From: Candidatus Collierbacteria bacterium
Lineage (GTDB): Bacteria > Patescibacteriota > Microgenomatia > UBA1400 > MFAQ01
Assembly: GCA_023245265.1 (NCBI GenBank)
Contig: JAHFKQ010000003.1
Span: 1-31,356 of the forward strand
Direction: 5' to 3'
DNA: 31,356 nucleotides
Position numbers and translations under genes: made by a program. Of the stretch, positions 9,002 to 16,733 are shown piece after piece; the first letter of the stretch is position 1; each line of letters begins with the position of its first letter. The notes beneath the pieces were generated by a model. It saw only the letters and a list, made by a program, of their open reading frames with translations, searched no databases and was not told the origin of the DNA.

Positions 9002-9469
9002 ATGGAATGTCCTTATTGCCACTCGCTCCAAACACAAGTTACCAACTCTCGGCCAACACTAAAACAAACCCAGATATGGCGCAGAAGAAATTGTTTGAAT
9101 TGCCTGGAAGTTTTTACAACACAGGAAGCAGTGGATCTTTCCCACCTGGTAGTCATAAAAAAATCAGGTGCGGCTGAGGTATTTAATCGGGGAAAACTAT
9201 ATTCCGGTATTTATGGTGCCACTATCGGATCAAAGACATCTGATCGAGAAAAAGTAGTCGAAAAAATTACCCGCGAAGTGGAAAGAGACATCTTGTTTTT
9301 AAAAAGAAAAAGAATTATGTCGATGGAAATTGCTGACATTGTGCTAAAGAAGCTTAGAAAATCGCACTCGGCTACCTTCCTCAGATTTCTCGCCTATTGC
9401 AAGGGTATTGAGAATGAATCACAAATGAAGAGGGAGCTCGAGAAATATGTGTTTGGGAAAGAGAGTTAA
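9002..9469 (+). CDS. nrdR: Ribonucleotide reductase repressor NrdR
   Basis: A 155-aa repressor that senses ATP/dATP and represses ribonucleotide reductase genes. The N-terminal zinc ribbon has C3-x2-C6 and C31-x2-C34 (MECPYC; RRRNCLNCLEVFTT). The ATP-cone follows from about residue 49 (VVIKKSGAAEVFNRGKLYSGI) to about 140 (FLRFLAYCKGI). Length matches the family. The start ATG overlaps the operator region, and no Shine-Dalgarno site is present. It is followed by dcd on the same strand, 42 nt away with its own promoter. No ribonucleotide reductase gene is in the window, so its main targets would lie elsewhere, but the genes here carry box-like sites and are likely targets too. Confidence 0.95.
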   Translation: MECPYCHSLQTQVTNSRPTLKQTQIWRRRNCLNCLEVFTTQEAVDLSHLVVIKKSGAAEVFNRGKLYSGIYGATIGSKTSDREKVVEKITREVERDILFLKRKRIMSMEIADIVLKKLRKSHSATFLRFLAYCKGIENESQMKRELEKYVFGKES

Positions 9470-9477
9470 ACGCTGTT

Positions 9478-9505
9478 TTGAGATTAAATTATTTAAGAGT
9501 AGAAT
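9478..9505 (+). promoter_or_regulatory. Promoter of dcd
   Basis: -35 TTGAGA (9478-9483), 16-bp spacer, -10 TAGAAT (9500-9505). The -10 ends 6 nt before the ATG, so the transcript should start at or next to the A of the start codon (leaderless). Confidence 0.6.
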
Positions 9506-9511
9506 ACAACC

Positions 9512-10075
9512 ATGTTTTTGTCGCATAAAACGATCGAAAAATATATTGATGAAGGTAAAATTATCGTAAAGCCAGAGTTTGAAAAGAAGAATATTAGACC
9601 TGTTGGTTTACGGATACACTTGGCCAAAGATATTCTTATACCCGAACCTGACCAGACGGTGCAAATTAGTGGTGGTCAAAACCCAATATATAAAGAAGTT
9701 GATTTGACTAAAGAAGAATTCTATTTAGAGCCCAATCAATTTATACTGGCAGCCACTTTTGAGGCGGTTCAAACACCCGCAAATATATTAGCTATTTTGG
9801 ATGGAAGAAGTACCATTGCTCGCCTTGGACTGACCATTCATGTCACTGCATCAATTACAGACGGTACATTGGGGGGCATACCCCACAGAGTAGTTTTAGA
9901 GATGAAGAATCTTGGCAATTTCAGAATTCGACTAAATTTTAGAGATCCAATTGCGATGATGCTATTTGCTCAGATTACAGAACCAGTAACACAAGAAATT
10001 CAAAGTCAGTATGGTGCAGGACAAGAAAAAGTAACACCTCCAAATTTGAGCTTTCGTACAGGAGCAGACAAATAA
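9512..10075 (+). CDS. dcd: dCTP deaminase family protein (possibly bifunctional with dUTPase)
   Basis: A 187-aa trimeric dUTPase-fold enzyme that deaminates dCTP to dUTP, or to dUMP in bifunctional forms, supplying dTMP synthesis. The core motif DGRSTIARLGLTIHVTASITDGTLGG spans residues 97-122 (quoted in part: DGRSTIARLGL), with S100 and R104 at the sites of the catalytic Ser and Arg. E130 in VVLEMKNLGN is the expected catalytic glutamate. A divergent spot is RPVGLR at 29-34, where most members have an Asp before the LR/VR. I cannot tell mono- from bifunctional from sequence alone. It lies after nrdR and facing dnaJ, with 17 nt between the convergent stops and no clear terminator. Confidence 0.88.
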   Translation: MFLSHKTIEKYIDEGKIIVKPEFEKKNIRPVGLRIHLAKDILIPEPDQTVQISGGQNPIYKEVDLTKEEFYLEPNQFILAATFEAVQTPANILAILDGRSTIARLGLTIHVTASITDGTLGGIPHRVVLEMKNLGNFRIRLNFRDPIAMMLFAQITEPVTQEIQSQYGAGQEKVTPPNLSFRTGADK

Positions 10076-10092
10076 TTGATTGAGGATTTGTT

Positions 10093-10953
10093 TTAGGAGA
10101 GTTCTTCGAATTTTTGGAGCAAATCTTTTTGCTTGCCGGAGAGGCGGGTGGGGAACTTAATGATGTAGCGGATATAAAGGTCGCCATGTTGATTGCCCTG
10201 AAGGTGTTTGATGCCTTTGCCGCTGAGGCGGACAACGGACTCCGGTTGGGTACCGGGGCGCAGACGAAGTTTCAGATCTCCGGTGAGAGTGGGCACCATG
10301 ATGTCGCCACCTAAAATGGCCTGAGTGAAAGGCACTTCATAGTTGACGATGACATCTGAACCTTCCCGCTTAAAAATAGGGCTGGATTTAATTTCAAAAC
10401 TGACATCAAAATCATCGTAGCGGATGCGATTTCCCTCATCGATGCCGGCAGGGACTTTAACGGTGTAATGTTTTCCCTGATGAACAATGGTTTTCTCGGT
10501 ACCGTTGACCGCTTCCATAAATTCCAGTTTTAAAGAGTAGTGAGGTTTCACCTGGCGACGGCCGGTCTGGGCTCCCCCGCCGAAAAAGGCACTAAAAATG
10601 TCGAAGGGATCGGAAAAGCCGCCCTGACCACCAAAAAGATCTTCGAAGTTGATGTTGCCCCCATTTGAGTAGTAACTCGAAAAAGGATTACCGGAAGCGC
10701 CCGGATTAGGATTAAAGCCGGTGCCGCCACCAAAAGCAGCATGACCAAATTGGTCGTACTTCTGTTTCTTTTCCGGACTGCTTAGTATTTCATAAGCTTC
10801 GTTGATCTCCTTAAACTTGTCGTGTGCGTTGGCTTCTTTGTTGACATCCGGATGAAACTTGAGAGCCAATTTACGATAGGCAGATTTAATCTCCGCCGCG
10901 GTGGCGGATTTGCTTAAACCTAAAATATCGTAAAGGTCTCGAGTGGTGGCCAT
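10093..10953 (-). CDS. dnaJ: DnaJ/CbpA-type co-chaperone lacking the zinc finger
   Basis: A 286-aa J-protein that stimulates DnaK's ATPase and delivers substrates. The J domain spans about 1-72 with the HPD tripeptide at 34-36. A Gly/Phe-rich linker (about 73-140) follows, with several GG and FGG repeats. Two beta-sandwich substrate-binding domains follow, and the C-terminus has a LSGKGIKHLQGNQHGDLYIR segment. There are no cysteines at all, so the four CxxCxGxG repeats of class A DnaJ are absent; this is a class B (CbpA-like) form. It sits 5 nt after dnaK as the last gene of the heat-shock operon and is probably the partner of the DnaK here. Confidence 0.93.
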   Translation of the reverse strand: MATTRDLYDILGLSKSATAAEIKSAYRKLALKFHPDVNKEANAHDKFKEINEAYEILSSPEKKQKYDQFGHAAFGGGTGFNPNPGASGNPFSSYYSNGGNINFEDLFGGQGGFSDPFDIFSAFFGGGAQTGRRQVKPHYSLKLEFMEAVNGTEKTIVHQGKHYTVKVPAGIDEGNRIRYDDFDVSFEIKSSPIFKREGSDVIVNYEVPFTQAILGGDIMVPTLTGDLKLRLRPGTQPESVVRLSGKGIKHLQGNQHGDLYIRYIIKFPTRLSGKQKDLLQKFEELS

Positions 10954-10958
10954 GAAGT

Positions 10959-12848
10959 TTACTCGACGACTTCGCCCTCTTCAGCGGTTTTGGTTTCGGT
11001 AGAACCCTCTTCAGTTTTGGATTCCTCGGCCGGTTTATCTTTTTCAGAAGCGGCTTTGTAGAGAGCCTCGGCGTGTTTTTGGACCAGGTCGGTCGAAACT
11101 TTGAGTTTGGCATCGAGAGACTCTAGAGTAGCCGAGTCATTTTTGAGCTCTTTTTCGAGATCATCGAGTGAGTCGTTCATCTCTTTAGCGGCGTCGGCAC
11201 CGAATTTATCACCGGCATCCTTCAAAACTTTACGGGTTTGGAGAATTAAAGAATCGGCTTCGTTGCGCTTGTCGACAAGTTCCTTTTTCTTTTTGTCTTC
11301 CTCGGCGTATTTCTCGGCCTCTTGTTTCATCTTTTCGACTTCGGCGTCCGAGAGATTACTGGCATTCTTGATGGTGATTTTTTGCTCTTTGCCTGTGGCC
11401 TTGTCTTTGGCAGAAACATTTAAGATACCATTAGCATCGATATCAAAAGTGACTTCGATCTGGGGGATGCCACGAGGTGCGGCCGGAATACCATCGAGAA
11501 CAAAACTACCCAAGGTCTTATTGTCCCCTGCCATGGGGCGCTCACCCTGTAGGATGTGAATCTCGACCTGGGGTTGATTGTCACTCGCCGTACTAAAGAC
11601 TTGAGACTTACTGCTCGGCACAGTGGTATTTCTTTCGATGAGAGGAGTCATGACGGCTCCCATGGTTTCGATACCAAGGGTCAGAGGAGTGACATCGAGG
11701 AGAAGAACATCTTTGACATCGCCGGCAATGACACCACCTTGAATGGCGGCGCCAAGAGCCACAGCTTCATCGGGGTTCACCGATTTGTTGGGTTCTCTGC
11801 CAAAGAAGTCCTTAACTACTTGCTGAACTTTGGGCATACGGGTCATACCACCGACGAGAATGACTTCGGCGATTTTGGACTTGTCGATCTTGGCATCGGC
11901 CAAAGCCTTTTTACAGGGTTCAATGGTTTTTTGGATTAAGTCGTCGACCAACTCTTCCAACTTGGCGCGGGAAATCTTCATGGTGAGATGTTGAGGTTGG
12001 CCATTGACCTGAGTGATGAAGGGCTGATTGATCTCGGTTTCAGTAGCACTGGAAAGTTCGATCTTGGCTTTTTCGGCGGAGTCTTTAATTCGCTGAAGTG
12101 CTTGTTTGTCGAGTGACAGGTCGACGCCGGATTCTTTTTTGAATTCGGAGACGATGTATTCGATGATACGGTGATCAAAATCATCACCTCCAAGGAAAGT
12201 GTCACCGTTAGTGGACTTGACTTCGAAGACTCCGTCGCCCAGTTCGAGAATAGAGACATCGAAAGTGCCACCGCCCAAGTCATAAACGACGACCGTTTCA
12301 TTTTTGCCTTTATCGAGACCATAGGCCAGAGCCGCAGCAGTAGGCTCGTTCACAATGCGTTGGACATTAAGACCGGCAATTTCGCCGGCTTGTTTGGTGG
12401 CTTGGCGTTGAGAATCGTCGAAGTAAGCGGGAACAGTAATAACCGCGTCAGTGACCGGTTGGCCGAGATAAGCTTCGGCATCGGCCTTGGCTTTTTGTAA
12501 AATCTTGGCGGAGATTTCTTGAGGGGTGTAATTTTTGCCTGCAATAGTAATGATGGCCATACCATCTTTGCCGGACTCAATATCGTATGGGGCAATCTCC
12601 TTAGTTTTTTGAGCTTGTTTGCCGGAGAATTTTTGGCCCATGAGTCGTTTGACACTAAAAATAGTGTTGGCCGAGTTGAGAACCATTTGACGCTTGGCGA
12701 CATCACCGACCAAACCTTTGACAGGTTCGACAATGGAAGGGAAGGTGTTGCGACCTTCGGCAGAAGGGATGATTTTGGCCTTGCCACCTTCCATGACGGC
12801 GATGGCGGAGTTGGTAGTACCGAGATCGATACCGATTATTTTGGACAT
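10959..12848 (-). CDS. dnaK: Molecular chaperone DnaK (Hsp70)
   Basis: A 629-aa Hsp70. The ATPase domain (about 1-380) shows IIGIDLGTTNSAIAVMEGG at the N-terminus, VYDLGGGTFDVSILELGDG, and ILVGGMTRMPKVQQ. The interdomain linker DVLLLDVTPLTLG is followed by the substrate-binding beta domain, then the helical lid and a disordered acidic tail ending EEGEVVE. Length is normal. It lies 48 nt downstream of grpE, in an A/T-rich gap without an obvious terminator or Shine-Dalgarno site. It works with the GrpE and DnaJ encoded on either side. Confidence 0.98.
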   Translation of the reverse strand: MSKIIGIDLGTTNSAIAVMEGGKAKIIPSAEGRNTFPSIVEPVKGLVGDVAKRQMVLNSANTIFSVKRLMGQKFSGKQAQKTKEIAPYDIESGKDGMAIITIAGKNYTPQEISAKILQKAKADAEAYLGQPVTDAVITVPAYFDDSQRQATKQAGEIAGLNVQRIVNEPTAAALAYGLDKGKNETVVVYDLGGGTFDVSILELGDGVFEVKSTNGDTFLGGDDFDHRIIEYIVSEFKKESGVDLSLDKQALQRIKDSAEKAKIELSSATETEINQPFITQVNGQPQHLTMKISRAKLEELVDDLIQKTIEPCKKALADAKIDKSKIAEVILVGGMTRMPKVQQVVKDFFGREPNKSVNPDEAVALGAAIQGGVIAGDVKDVLLLDVTPLTLGIETMGAVMTPLIERNTTVPSSKSQVFSTASDNQPQVEIHILQGERPMAGDNKTLGSFVLDGIPAAPRGIPQIEVTFDIDANGILNVSAKDKATGKEQKITIKNASNLSDAEVEKMKQEAEKYAEEDKKKKELVDKRNEADSLILQTRKVLKDAGDKFGADAAKEMNDSLDDLEKELKNDSATLESLDAKLKVSTDLVQKHAEALYKAASEKDKPAEESKTEEGSTETKTAEEGEVVE

Positions 12849-12896
12849 ATGATTTAGTTAATTTTTATTTAATTATTAAGCGAATAAAAAGAAATT

Positions 12897-13373
12897 TTAA
12901 GACCCCGAACCAACCTTCACTTTAGCAGGACGGAGAACTTTGTCAAAAAGGTAGTAACCAGGAGAAAGAGTTTCCACAACTTTGTCTTTTTCACCGGGAA
13001 CCAGTTCGACGCAGTCCATAGTGAGAGGGTCAAAAATTTCACCATCGGTTTTGATTTCCGAAAGACCTTCGGAGGTAAAAGTGGACTGGATTTGATCAAT
13101 AACCATTTGTAAACCCTTGTCCTTGAGGTGAGATTGGGCCAGACGAAGACCGTCTAAACTAAGAAGAAGTTTTTCGAGCAAAGAAGCGGAGGCCATTTTG
13201 ACCAAGGTCGAAGACATCTCATGGTGGCGGCGTTCTTGATTTTGGTAATCGGCCAAAACTCGTTTGTATTTTTCTTCCGAAAGCTTGAAGCTTTCTTCGA
13301 GTTTCATAAATTCCTCCGGAGTGGCGACCCGGTCAGAAGTATTGATTTGGTGGGAGTGAGTTTTTTTTACCAT
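12897..13373 (-). CDS. grpE: Nucleotide exchange factor GrpE
   Basis: A 158-aa exchange factor that releases ADP from DnaK. A long N-terminal helix (about 20-70, heptad-like KLEESFKLSEEKYKRVLADYQN) forms the dimer stalk, followed by the four-helix region and the C-terminal beta-wing domain (GEIFDPLTMDCVELVPG, then LSPGYYLFDKVLRPAKVKV). The ATG (13373-13371) overlaps the end of hrcA by 7 nt (ATGGTAA), so translation is probably coupled. Directly after the overlap the mRNA has a run of eight A within GrpE codons 2-5. Confidence 0.95.
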   Translation of the reverse strand: MVKKTHSHQINTSDRVATPEEFMKLEESFKLSEEKYKRVLADYQNQERRHHEMSSTLVKMASASLLEKLLLSLDGLRLAQSHLKDKGLQMVIDQIQSTFTSEGLSEIKTDGEIFDPLTMDCVELVPGEKDKVVETLSPGYYLFDKVLRPAKVKVGSGS

Positions 13374-14095
13374 TCTCCAGCGATTTGATTGACTAAATTG
13401 GCGACATAGCGCACAAAGGGAATATTCTTGTCATATTCTTGACGGCTCGGGCCGATGATACCAAGACTGCCACGACGACCACCAATATGAATATCGGCGA
13501 AGACACAGCTTACCGGCTGAAAAAGTCCTTGACCCATCTCGTCACCGACCAGTAAATGGATGGGGTTGTTGCCTGAGGCTCGACCAAAAATGTCTAAGAG
13601 TCGTTGGTGTTGATCAAGGAGATAAAAAATTTCGCGGGTGACATCGAGGTGATTTTCAAACTCCACCGAATTAAAAATATTGGCGTAGCCGGAATGATAA
13701 CTAAAACCTTCATCAGTAGTGGCCACACACAAATTTTTGGTTCTTTCGGCGAGAACTTTGGTGGCTTCTCTGAGGAGATCATCGCGATTAAAACGGTGGT
13801 CCCAAACTCGGGACTTGACGCCAACTTCTTCGGCGACCGAAAGAACTTTTTCTTTCATCAAATCATTGACATAAAACTTGATGGCCATAGGGGTAGGAAC
13901 TCGGCCGGAAGAGGAATGGGGCTGGGAAAGAAAACCTTTTTCTTCCAAGATAGCCATTTCGTTTCTTAGTGTCGCCGGGGAAACGCCAAGACGATATTTA
14001 TTTTCCAAAGCCACCGAACCAACAGGTTCCGCCGTTTGGGTAAATTCTTCGACAATGGTCTTTAATATGAGTATCTGGCGCTCGGTCAAATCCAT
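13367..14095 (-). CDS. hrcA: Heat-inducible transcription repressor HrcA, short form
   Basis: A 242-aa repressor of class I heat-shock genes that binds CIRCE operators. The N-terminal winged helix (about 1-75) is typical: GVSPATLRNEMAILEEKGFL, then QPHSSSGRVPTPMAIKFYV. A shortened GAF-like domain follows, ending GSLGIIGPSRQEYDKNIPFVRYVANLV. Standard HrcA is about 340 aa, so about 100 residues are missing from the middle, probably the inserted dimerisation subdomain. It heads the hrcA-grpE-dnaK-dnaJ operon. A degenerate CIRCE overlaps its promoter, which suggests autoregulation. Confidence 0.93.
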   Translation of the reverse strand: MDLTERQILILKTIVEEFTQTAEPVGSVALENKYRLGVSPATLRNEMAILEEKGFLSQPHSSSGRVPTPMAIKFYVNDLMKEKVLSVAEEVGVKSRVWDHRFNRDDLLREATKVLAERTKNLCVATTDEGFSYHSGYANIFNSVEFENHLDVTREIFYLLDQHQRLLDIFGRASGNNPIHLLVGDEMGQGLFQPVSCVFADIHIGGRRGSLGIIGPSRQEYDKNIPFVRYVANLVNQIAGEW

Positions 14096-14097
14096 AG

Positions 14098-14124
14098 TTA
14101 GCAGTATACTAGCATGAGTGATAA
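14098..14124. promoter_or_regulatory. Degenerate CIRCE operator
   Basis: TTAGCAGTA-N9-GAGTGATAA matches the CIRCE consensus TTAGCACTC-N9-GAGTGCTAA at 15 of 18 positions, with the exact 9-bp spacing. It starts 2 nt upstream of the hrcA ATG on the other side of the start and covers the -10 and spacer of its promoter. Confidence 0.75.
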
Positions 14125-14135
14125 TGGGCTGTCAA
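14106..14135 (-). promoter_or_regulatory. Promoter of the hrcA-grpE-dnaK-dnaJ operon
   Basis: Minus strand: perfect -35 TTGACA (14135-14130), 18-bp spacer, -10 TAGTAT (14111-14106). An alternative -10 TATACT (14108-14103) ends 7 nt before the ATG. Either way the leader is very short. Both elements interlock with the CIRCE half-sites. Confidence 0.6.
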
Positions 14136-14142
14136 GTATTCG

Positions 14143-14151
14143 TGGTAAAGT
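14143..14151 (+). promoter_or_regulatory. Extended -10 promoter of the GH39-like gene
   Basis: TGG-TAAAGT ends 5 nt before the ATG at 14157. No good -35 is visible. It favours this ATG over the in-frame GTG at 14118, which lies within the divergent hrcA control region. Confidence 0.45.
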
Positions 14152-14156
14152 TAATT

Positions 14157-15548
14157 ATGGCCACAAAAAAAGAAATACTTAGAGGATTGACACCGCTGGC
14201 AATCGGGCTTTTGGTCATCATTTTGGTGGTGATAGCAATTCCAAATGCCCTGCAATATGTAGGTAGAGCAGCAGGAGTTTCTGCCGACTTAGTTTTTAAT
14301 TATGAAGGGGTGCTCGGAAAATTACCGGAACCGTGGAGAAATATTGGCCAAGGAGGAGAAGAACCCAAAGAAATGATTGCCCCGGTAGTGGAGGCGGTGA
14401 AAGCCTTGAAACCCGAGTATATTCGCCTCGACCATATCTATGATGCGTTTAAAGTCGTTTCCAAAAATGGAGACCAGTTGACTTTTGATTGGTCCGGCCT
14501 GGATGTGGCAGTGCAAACAATATTAGCGACGGGAGCCAAACCTTTCTTATCCCTCTCATATATGCCCGAGGTAATTTCCAAAGGCGATATGGTGGCGCCG
14601 GCCAAAGATTGGAACGAGTGGGGGCAAGTAGTCCAAGCCACCATCGAGCACTATAGTGGCCGAACTCAAAAAAATATTGATGGTGTTATTTATGAAGTCT
14701 GGAATGAGCCGGATTTATTTGGAGACTATAAAACTTATGGGGATAAAAATTACTTAGAGATGTACACCGCATCGGCTAAGGCGGCCGCGAGAGTCCGGGG
14801 AGCTAACCTTTTTGAAATTGGCGGTCCGGCGACGACGGGGTTATACCAAAACTGGCTGGAGAGACTAATTAAATATGCCGACAGTAATAATCTGCGCTTG
14901 GACTTTGTGAGTTGGCACCGCTATTCCTATGACTTGGAGCAGTACGAAAAGGATGCCAAACAAGCTCGAAAATGGGCCGAAAATATTCCGGCCCTAGTGA
15001 ACCTAAAGTTTTATGTGACGGAGTGGGGACATAACAGTGAAATTGATAAAGGTTATGACGGCAAGTTTGGAGCCATTCACACTTTGGCCGGAGCCAGAGC
15101 GATGATGGGGGCGATTGACAGAGCTTTTCTTTTTGAAATTAAAGATGGTCCGGGCAATGAAAAATACTGGGGTCGCTGGGGAGTGCTAACTCATGAAAAA
15201 TTTGGCCCGCCGGAGAAAAAGCCGCGTTACTACGCTTTGCAGTTTCTTAATAACTTGGGACCTTATCGGGTAGGAGTTGCCGGTGAGGGTTCGTGGGTCA
15301 AGAGTATTGCATCGACGGATGACAATGGAAATCTAAAAATCATGGTGGTGAACTATGACCCCAAAGGGACTCACGCGGAAGCAGTACCGATGACATTTGA
15401 AAACTTACCCAAAGGAAATTTCAAAATTACCAGGACCGATTTTATGGGCAGTAGCCGATCACTAGATGTGGCGACCACTTCAGCTACCTGGAAAACCTCC
15501 GAGTTCTTTGGCGCCAATACCGCGGCGATGTTTACGCTGGAGTTCTAA
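14157..15548 (+). CDS. Membrane-anchored GH39-like glycoside hydrolase
   Basis: A 463-aa protein with an N-terminal membrane anchor (about 10-34, basic residues before it) and an extracytoplasmic TIM-barrel. It belongs to clan GH-A and resembles GH39 beta-xylosidases. The acid/base is probably E184 in VWNEPD and the nucleophile E289 in VTEWG. FVSWHRYSYD (about 250-259) fits a barrel strand between them. The C-terminal part (about 360-463) is a beta-sandwich, as in GH39. Both catalytic glutamates are present, so it is likely active. The substrate cannot be read from sequence; a surface or capsular polysaccharide is plausible. It lies 30 nt before the QueC-like gene. Confidence 0.8.
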   Translation: MATKKEILRGLTPLAIGLLVIILVVIAIPNALQYVGRAAGVSADLVFNYEGVLGKLPEPWRNIGQGGEEPKEMIAPVVEAVKALKPEYIRLDHIYDAFKVVSKNGDQLTFDWSGLDVAVQTILATGAKPFLSLSYMPEVISKGDMVAPAKDWNEWGQVVQATIEHYSGRTQKNIDGVIYEVWNEPDLFGDYKTYGDKNYLEMYTASAKAAARVRGANLFEIGGPATTGLYQNWLERLIKYADSNNLRLDFVSWHRYSYDLEQYEKDAKQARKWAENIPALVNLKFYVTEWGHNSEIDKGYDGKFGAIHTLAGARAMMGAIDRAFLFEIKDGPGNEKYWGRWGVLTHEKFGPPEKKPRYYALQFLNNLGPYRVGVAGEGSWVKSIASTDDNGNLKIMVVNYDPKGTHAEAVPMTFENLPKGNFKITRTDFMGSSRSLDVATTSATWKTSEFFGANTAAMFTLEF

Positions 15549-15561
15549 AGAGAGGTAGGCG

Positions 15562-15567
15562 TATAAT
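15562..15567 (+). promoter_or_regulatory. -10 element of the QueC-like gene
   Basis: A perfect TATAAT ends 11 nt before the ATG at 15579. The -35 region is weak (TGGAGT at 15538). It lies in the short gap after the GH39-like gene, so the two genes need not share a transcript. Confidence 0.45.
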
Positions 15568-15578
15568 GCCGCCTATCG

Positions 15579-16703
15579 ATGCCTAGACCGGAACAACAGA
15601 CTGCCACTATTTTATTGTCGGAGAAAAATCCTTTTGATTTGTCGATGTTGAATAAGGAGGGAAAACGCAGTTTGGCGATTGTCGAGACAGATAGATTTGG
15701 GGAAGGCGCGACGAAAGAAACTCAAGACCTGATGAGGTCGATGATGTCGGCACACCTTTTGGGCCCGGTCATGCCGGAAAAAATTGAGACTAATTTTGAT
15801 TTTCATTTTTCGGAAATACTGAACTCTTTATACGATTATTATGGAAAAAAGAAACCGAGAATTGTCAAACTGTCCGGACAAGTAAAGCCGGCAATAAGAG
15901 ACGAGACGGTGGAGCGAAAACAATTTGACCAAGCGACTTCCCACTCCGGTGGCTTAGACTCGGTTTATAGAATTGTAAAACTGCTAGAACAGAGAGAGGT
16001 GCCCCTGGCCGTACATCTAAAGAATCTAAATGCCAAAGGAAACTTCCGAGAGGCGCTGGCCAGTGAGGAACAATGTCGGGCCTGGGAAGTGCCTTACCTC
16101 TCAGTAAAACTTCGAAATGGTTCCGGAAGCACCGGTTTTGAGACCATGAGGACTAGAGACTTATTGCTGGCCTTGACCGTAGCGATCGAATCGGCACCGA
16201 ATAAGGTCAAGACCGTTTTGATCGAAGGCGGCATGGGGAACTCGAAAGACTTTCATTTTAGTGAAAATGCGGATGTCTGGAAATGGTTCAATCAACTTCT
16301 AAAGGAAACAGGTCTGGATGTGGAAGTGGTAGGAGTGGATCCGGGAGATATTGAGACGATTGGAGAAATAATTGATCTAGAAAAAAAACTGGGAATATCT
16401 ATTCTCCCCATGGTGCAGAATTGTTTTTCGGCACCTTTTCAGGTAGATAATAATCGCCGGAAATGGGAAAGAGAAACGCCAATCATTGCCGAAAAGAGTT
16501 CTTCACACTGGTGCGGTAGCTGTCACAAATGTCGAAGAATGACCTTAGGGAGAATTTATTACGCAGATCCCAGGTTTAAAGGTGTTTCTAAAAAAGAAAT
16601 TGAGTATTTTGTTCAAGATACCTATCATTGGATGAAGCTTTACCCAAATAATGCCGACCTATTATCACAGAGTTTTTTGAGCCATTTGGCGGCGATAGGG
16701 TAA
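15579..16703 (+). CDS. QueC-like PP-loop ATPase with a novel N-terminal region
   Basis: A 374-aa protein with an ATP-pyrophosphatase PP-loop, SGGLDS at residues 123-128, at the start of an adenylating domain. Later features match QueC (7-cyano-7-deazaguanine synthase): a RTRDLLLAL segment (191-199) and a four-cysteine zinc site, C282 (NCF) with C312, C315 and C318 (WCGSCHKCRRM). QueC converts CDG to preQ0 using ATP and ammonia. Two points set this protein apart. It has about 115 extra N-terminal residues that I cannot assign, and the overall similarity is weak. No queD, queE, folE, tgt or dpdA gene is nearby. It could be a distant QueC or a PP-loop enzyme acting on another carboxylate. Confidence 0.7.
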   Translation: MPRPEQQTATILLSEKNPFDLSMLNKEGKRSLAIVETDRFGEGATKETQDLMRSMMSAHLLGPVMPEKIETNFDFHFSEILNSLYDYYGKKKPRIVKLSGQVKPAIRDETVERKQFDQATSHSGGLDSVYRIVKLLEQREVPLAVHLKNLNAKGNFREALASEEQCRAWEVPYLSVKLRNGSGSTGFETMRTRDLLLALTVAIESAPNKVKTVLIEGGMGNSKDFHFSENADVWKWFNQLLKETGLDVEVVGVDPGDIETIGEIIDLEKKLGISILPMVQNCFSAPFQVDNNRRKWERETPIIAEKSSSHWCGSCHKCRRMTLGRIYYADPRFKGVSKKEIEYFVQDTYHWMKLYPNNADLLSQSFLSHLAAIG

Positions 16704-16728
16704 GAAAAACCCGCCGGTGAAGGCGGGT
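16702..16728 (-). terminator. Rho-independent terminator of the 163-aa gene
   Basis: Stem ACCCGCC / GGCGGGT (7 bp) with a 6-nt loop. On the minus strand it ends in TTTTTCTT. The plus-strand side has TAAAGTTT, so it may also stop the convergent QueC-like gene, whose stop codon touches it. Confidence 0.82.
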
Positions 16729-16733
16729 AAAGT

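Noticed and set aside
8877..9035. N-terminal extension of the 197-aa gene to 9035
   Set aside because: Would cover the NrdR-like operators and overlap nrdR's start; the extra residues reflect A/T-rich control DNA.
13361..13370. Programmed frameshift at the A8 run at the hrcA/grpE overlap
   Set aside because: Both reading frames are complete without it, and no stimulatory structure is evident.
14118..14156. GTG start of the GH39-like gene 13 codons upstream
   Set aside because: It lies in the CIRCE/hrcA promoter region; the ATG at 14157 has an extended -10 at leaderless spacing and a basic N-terminus before the membrane helix.
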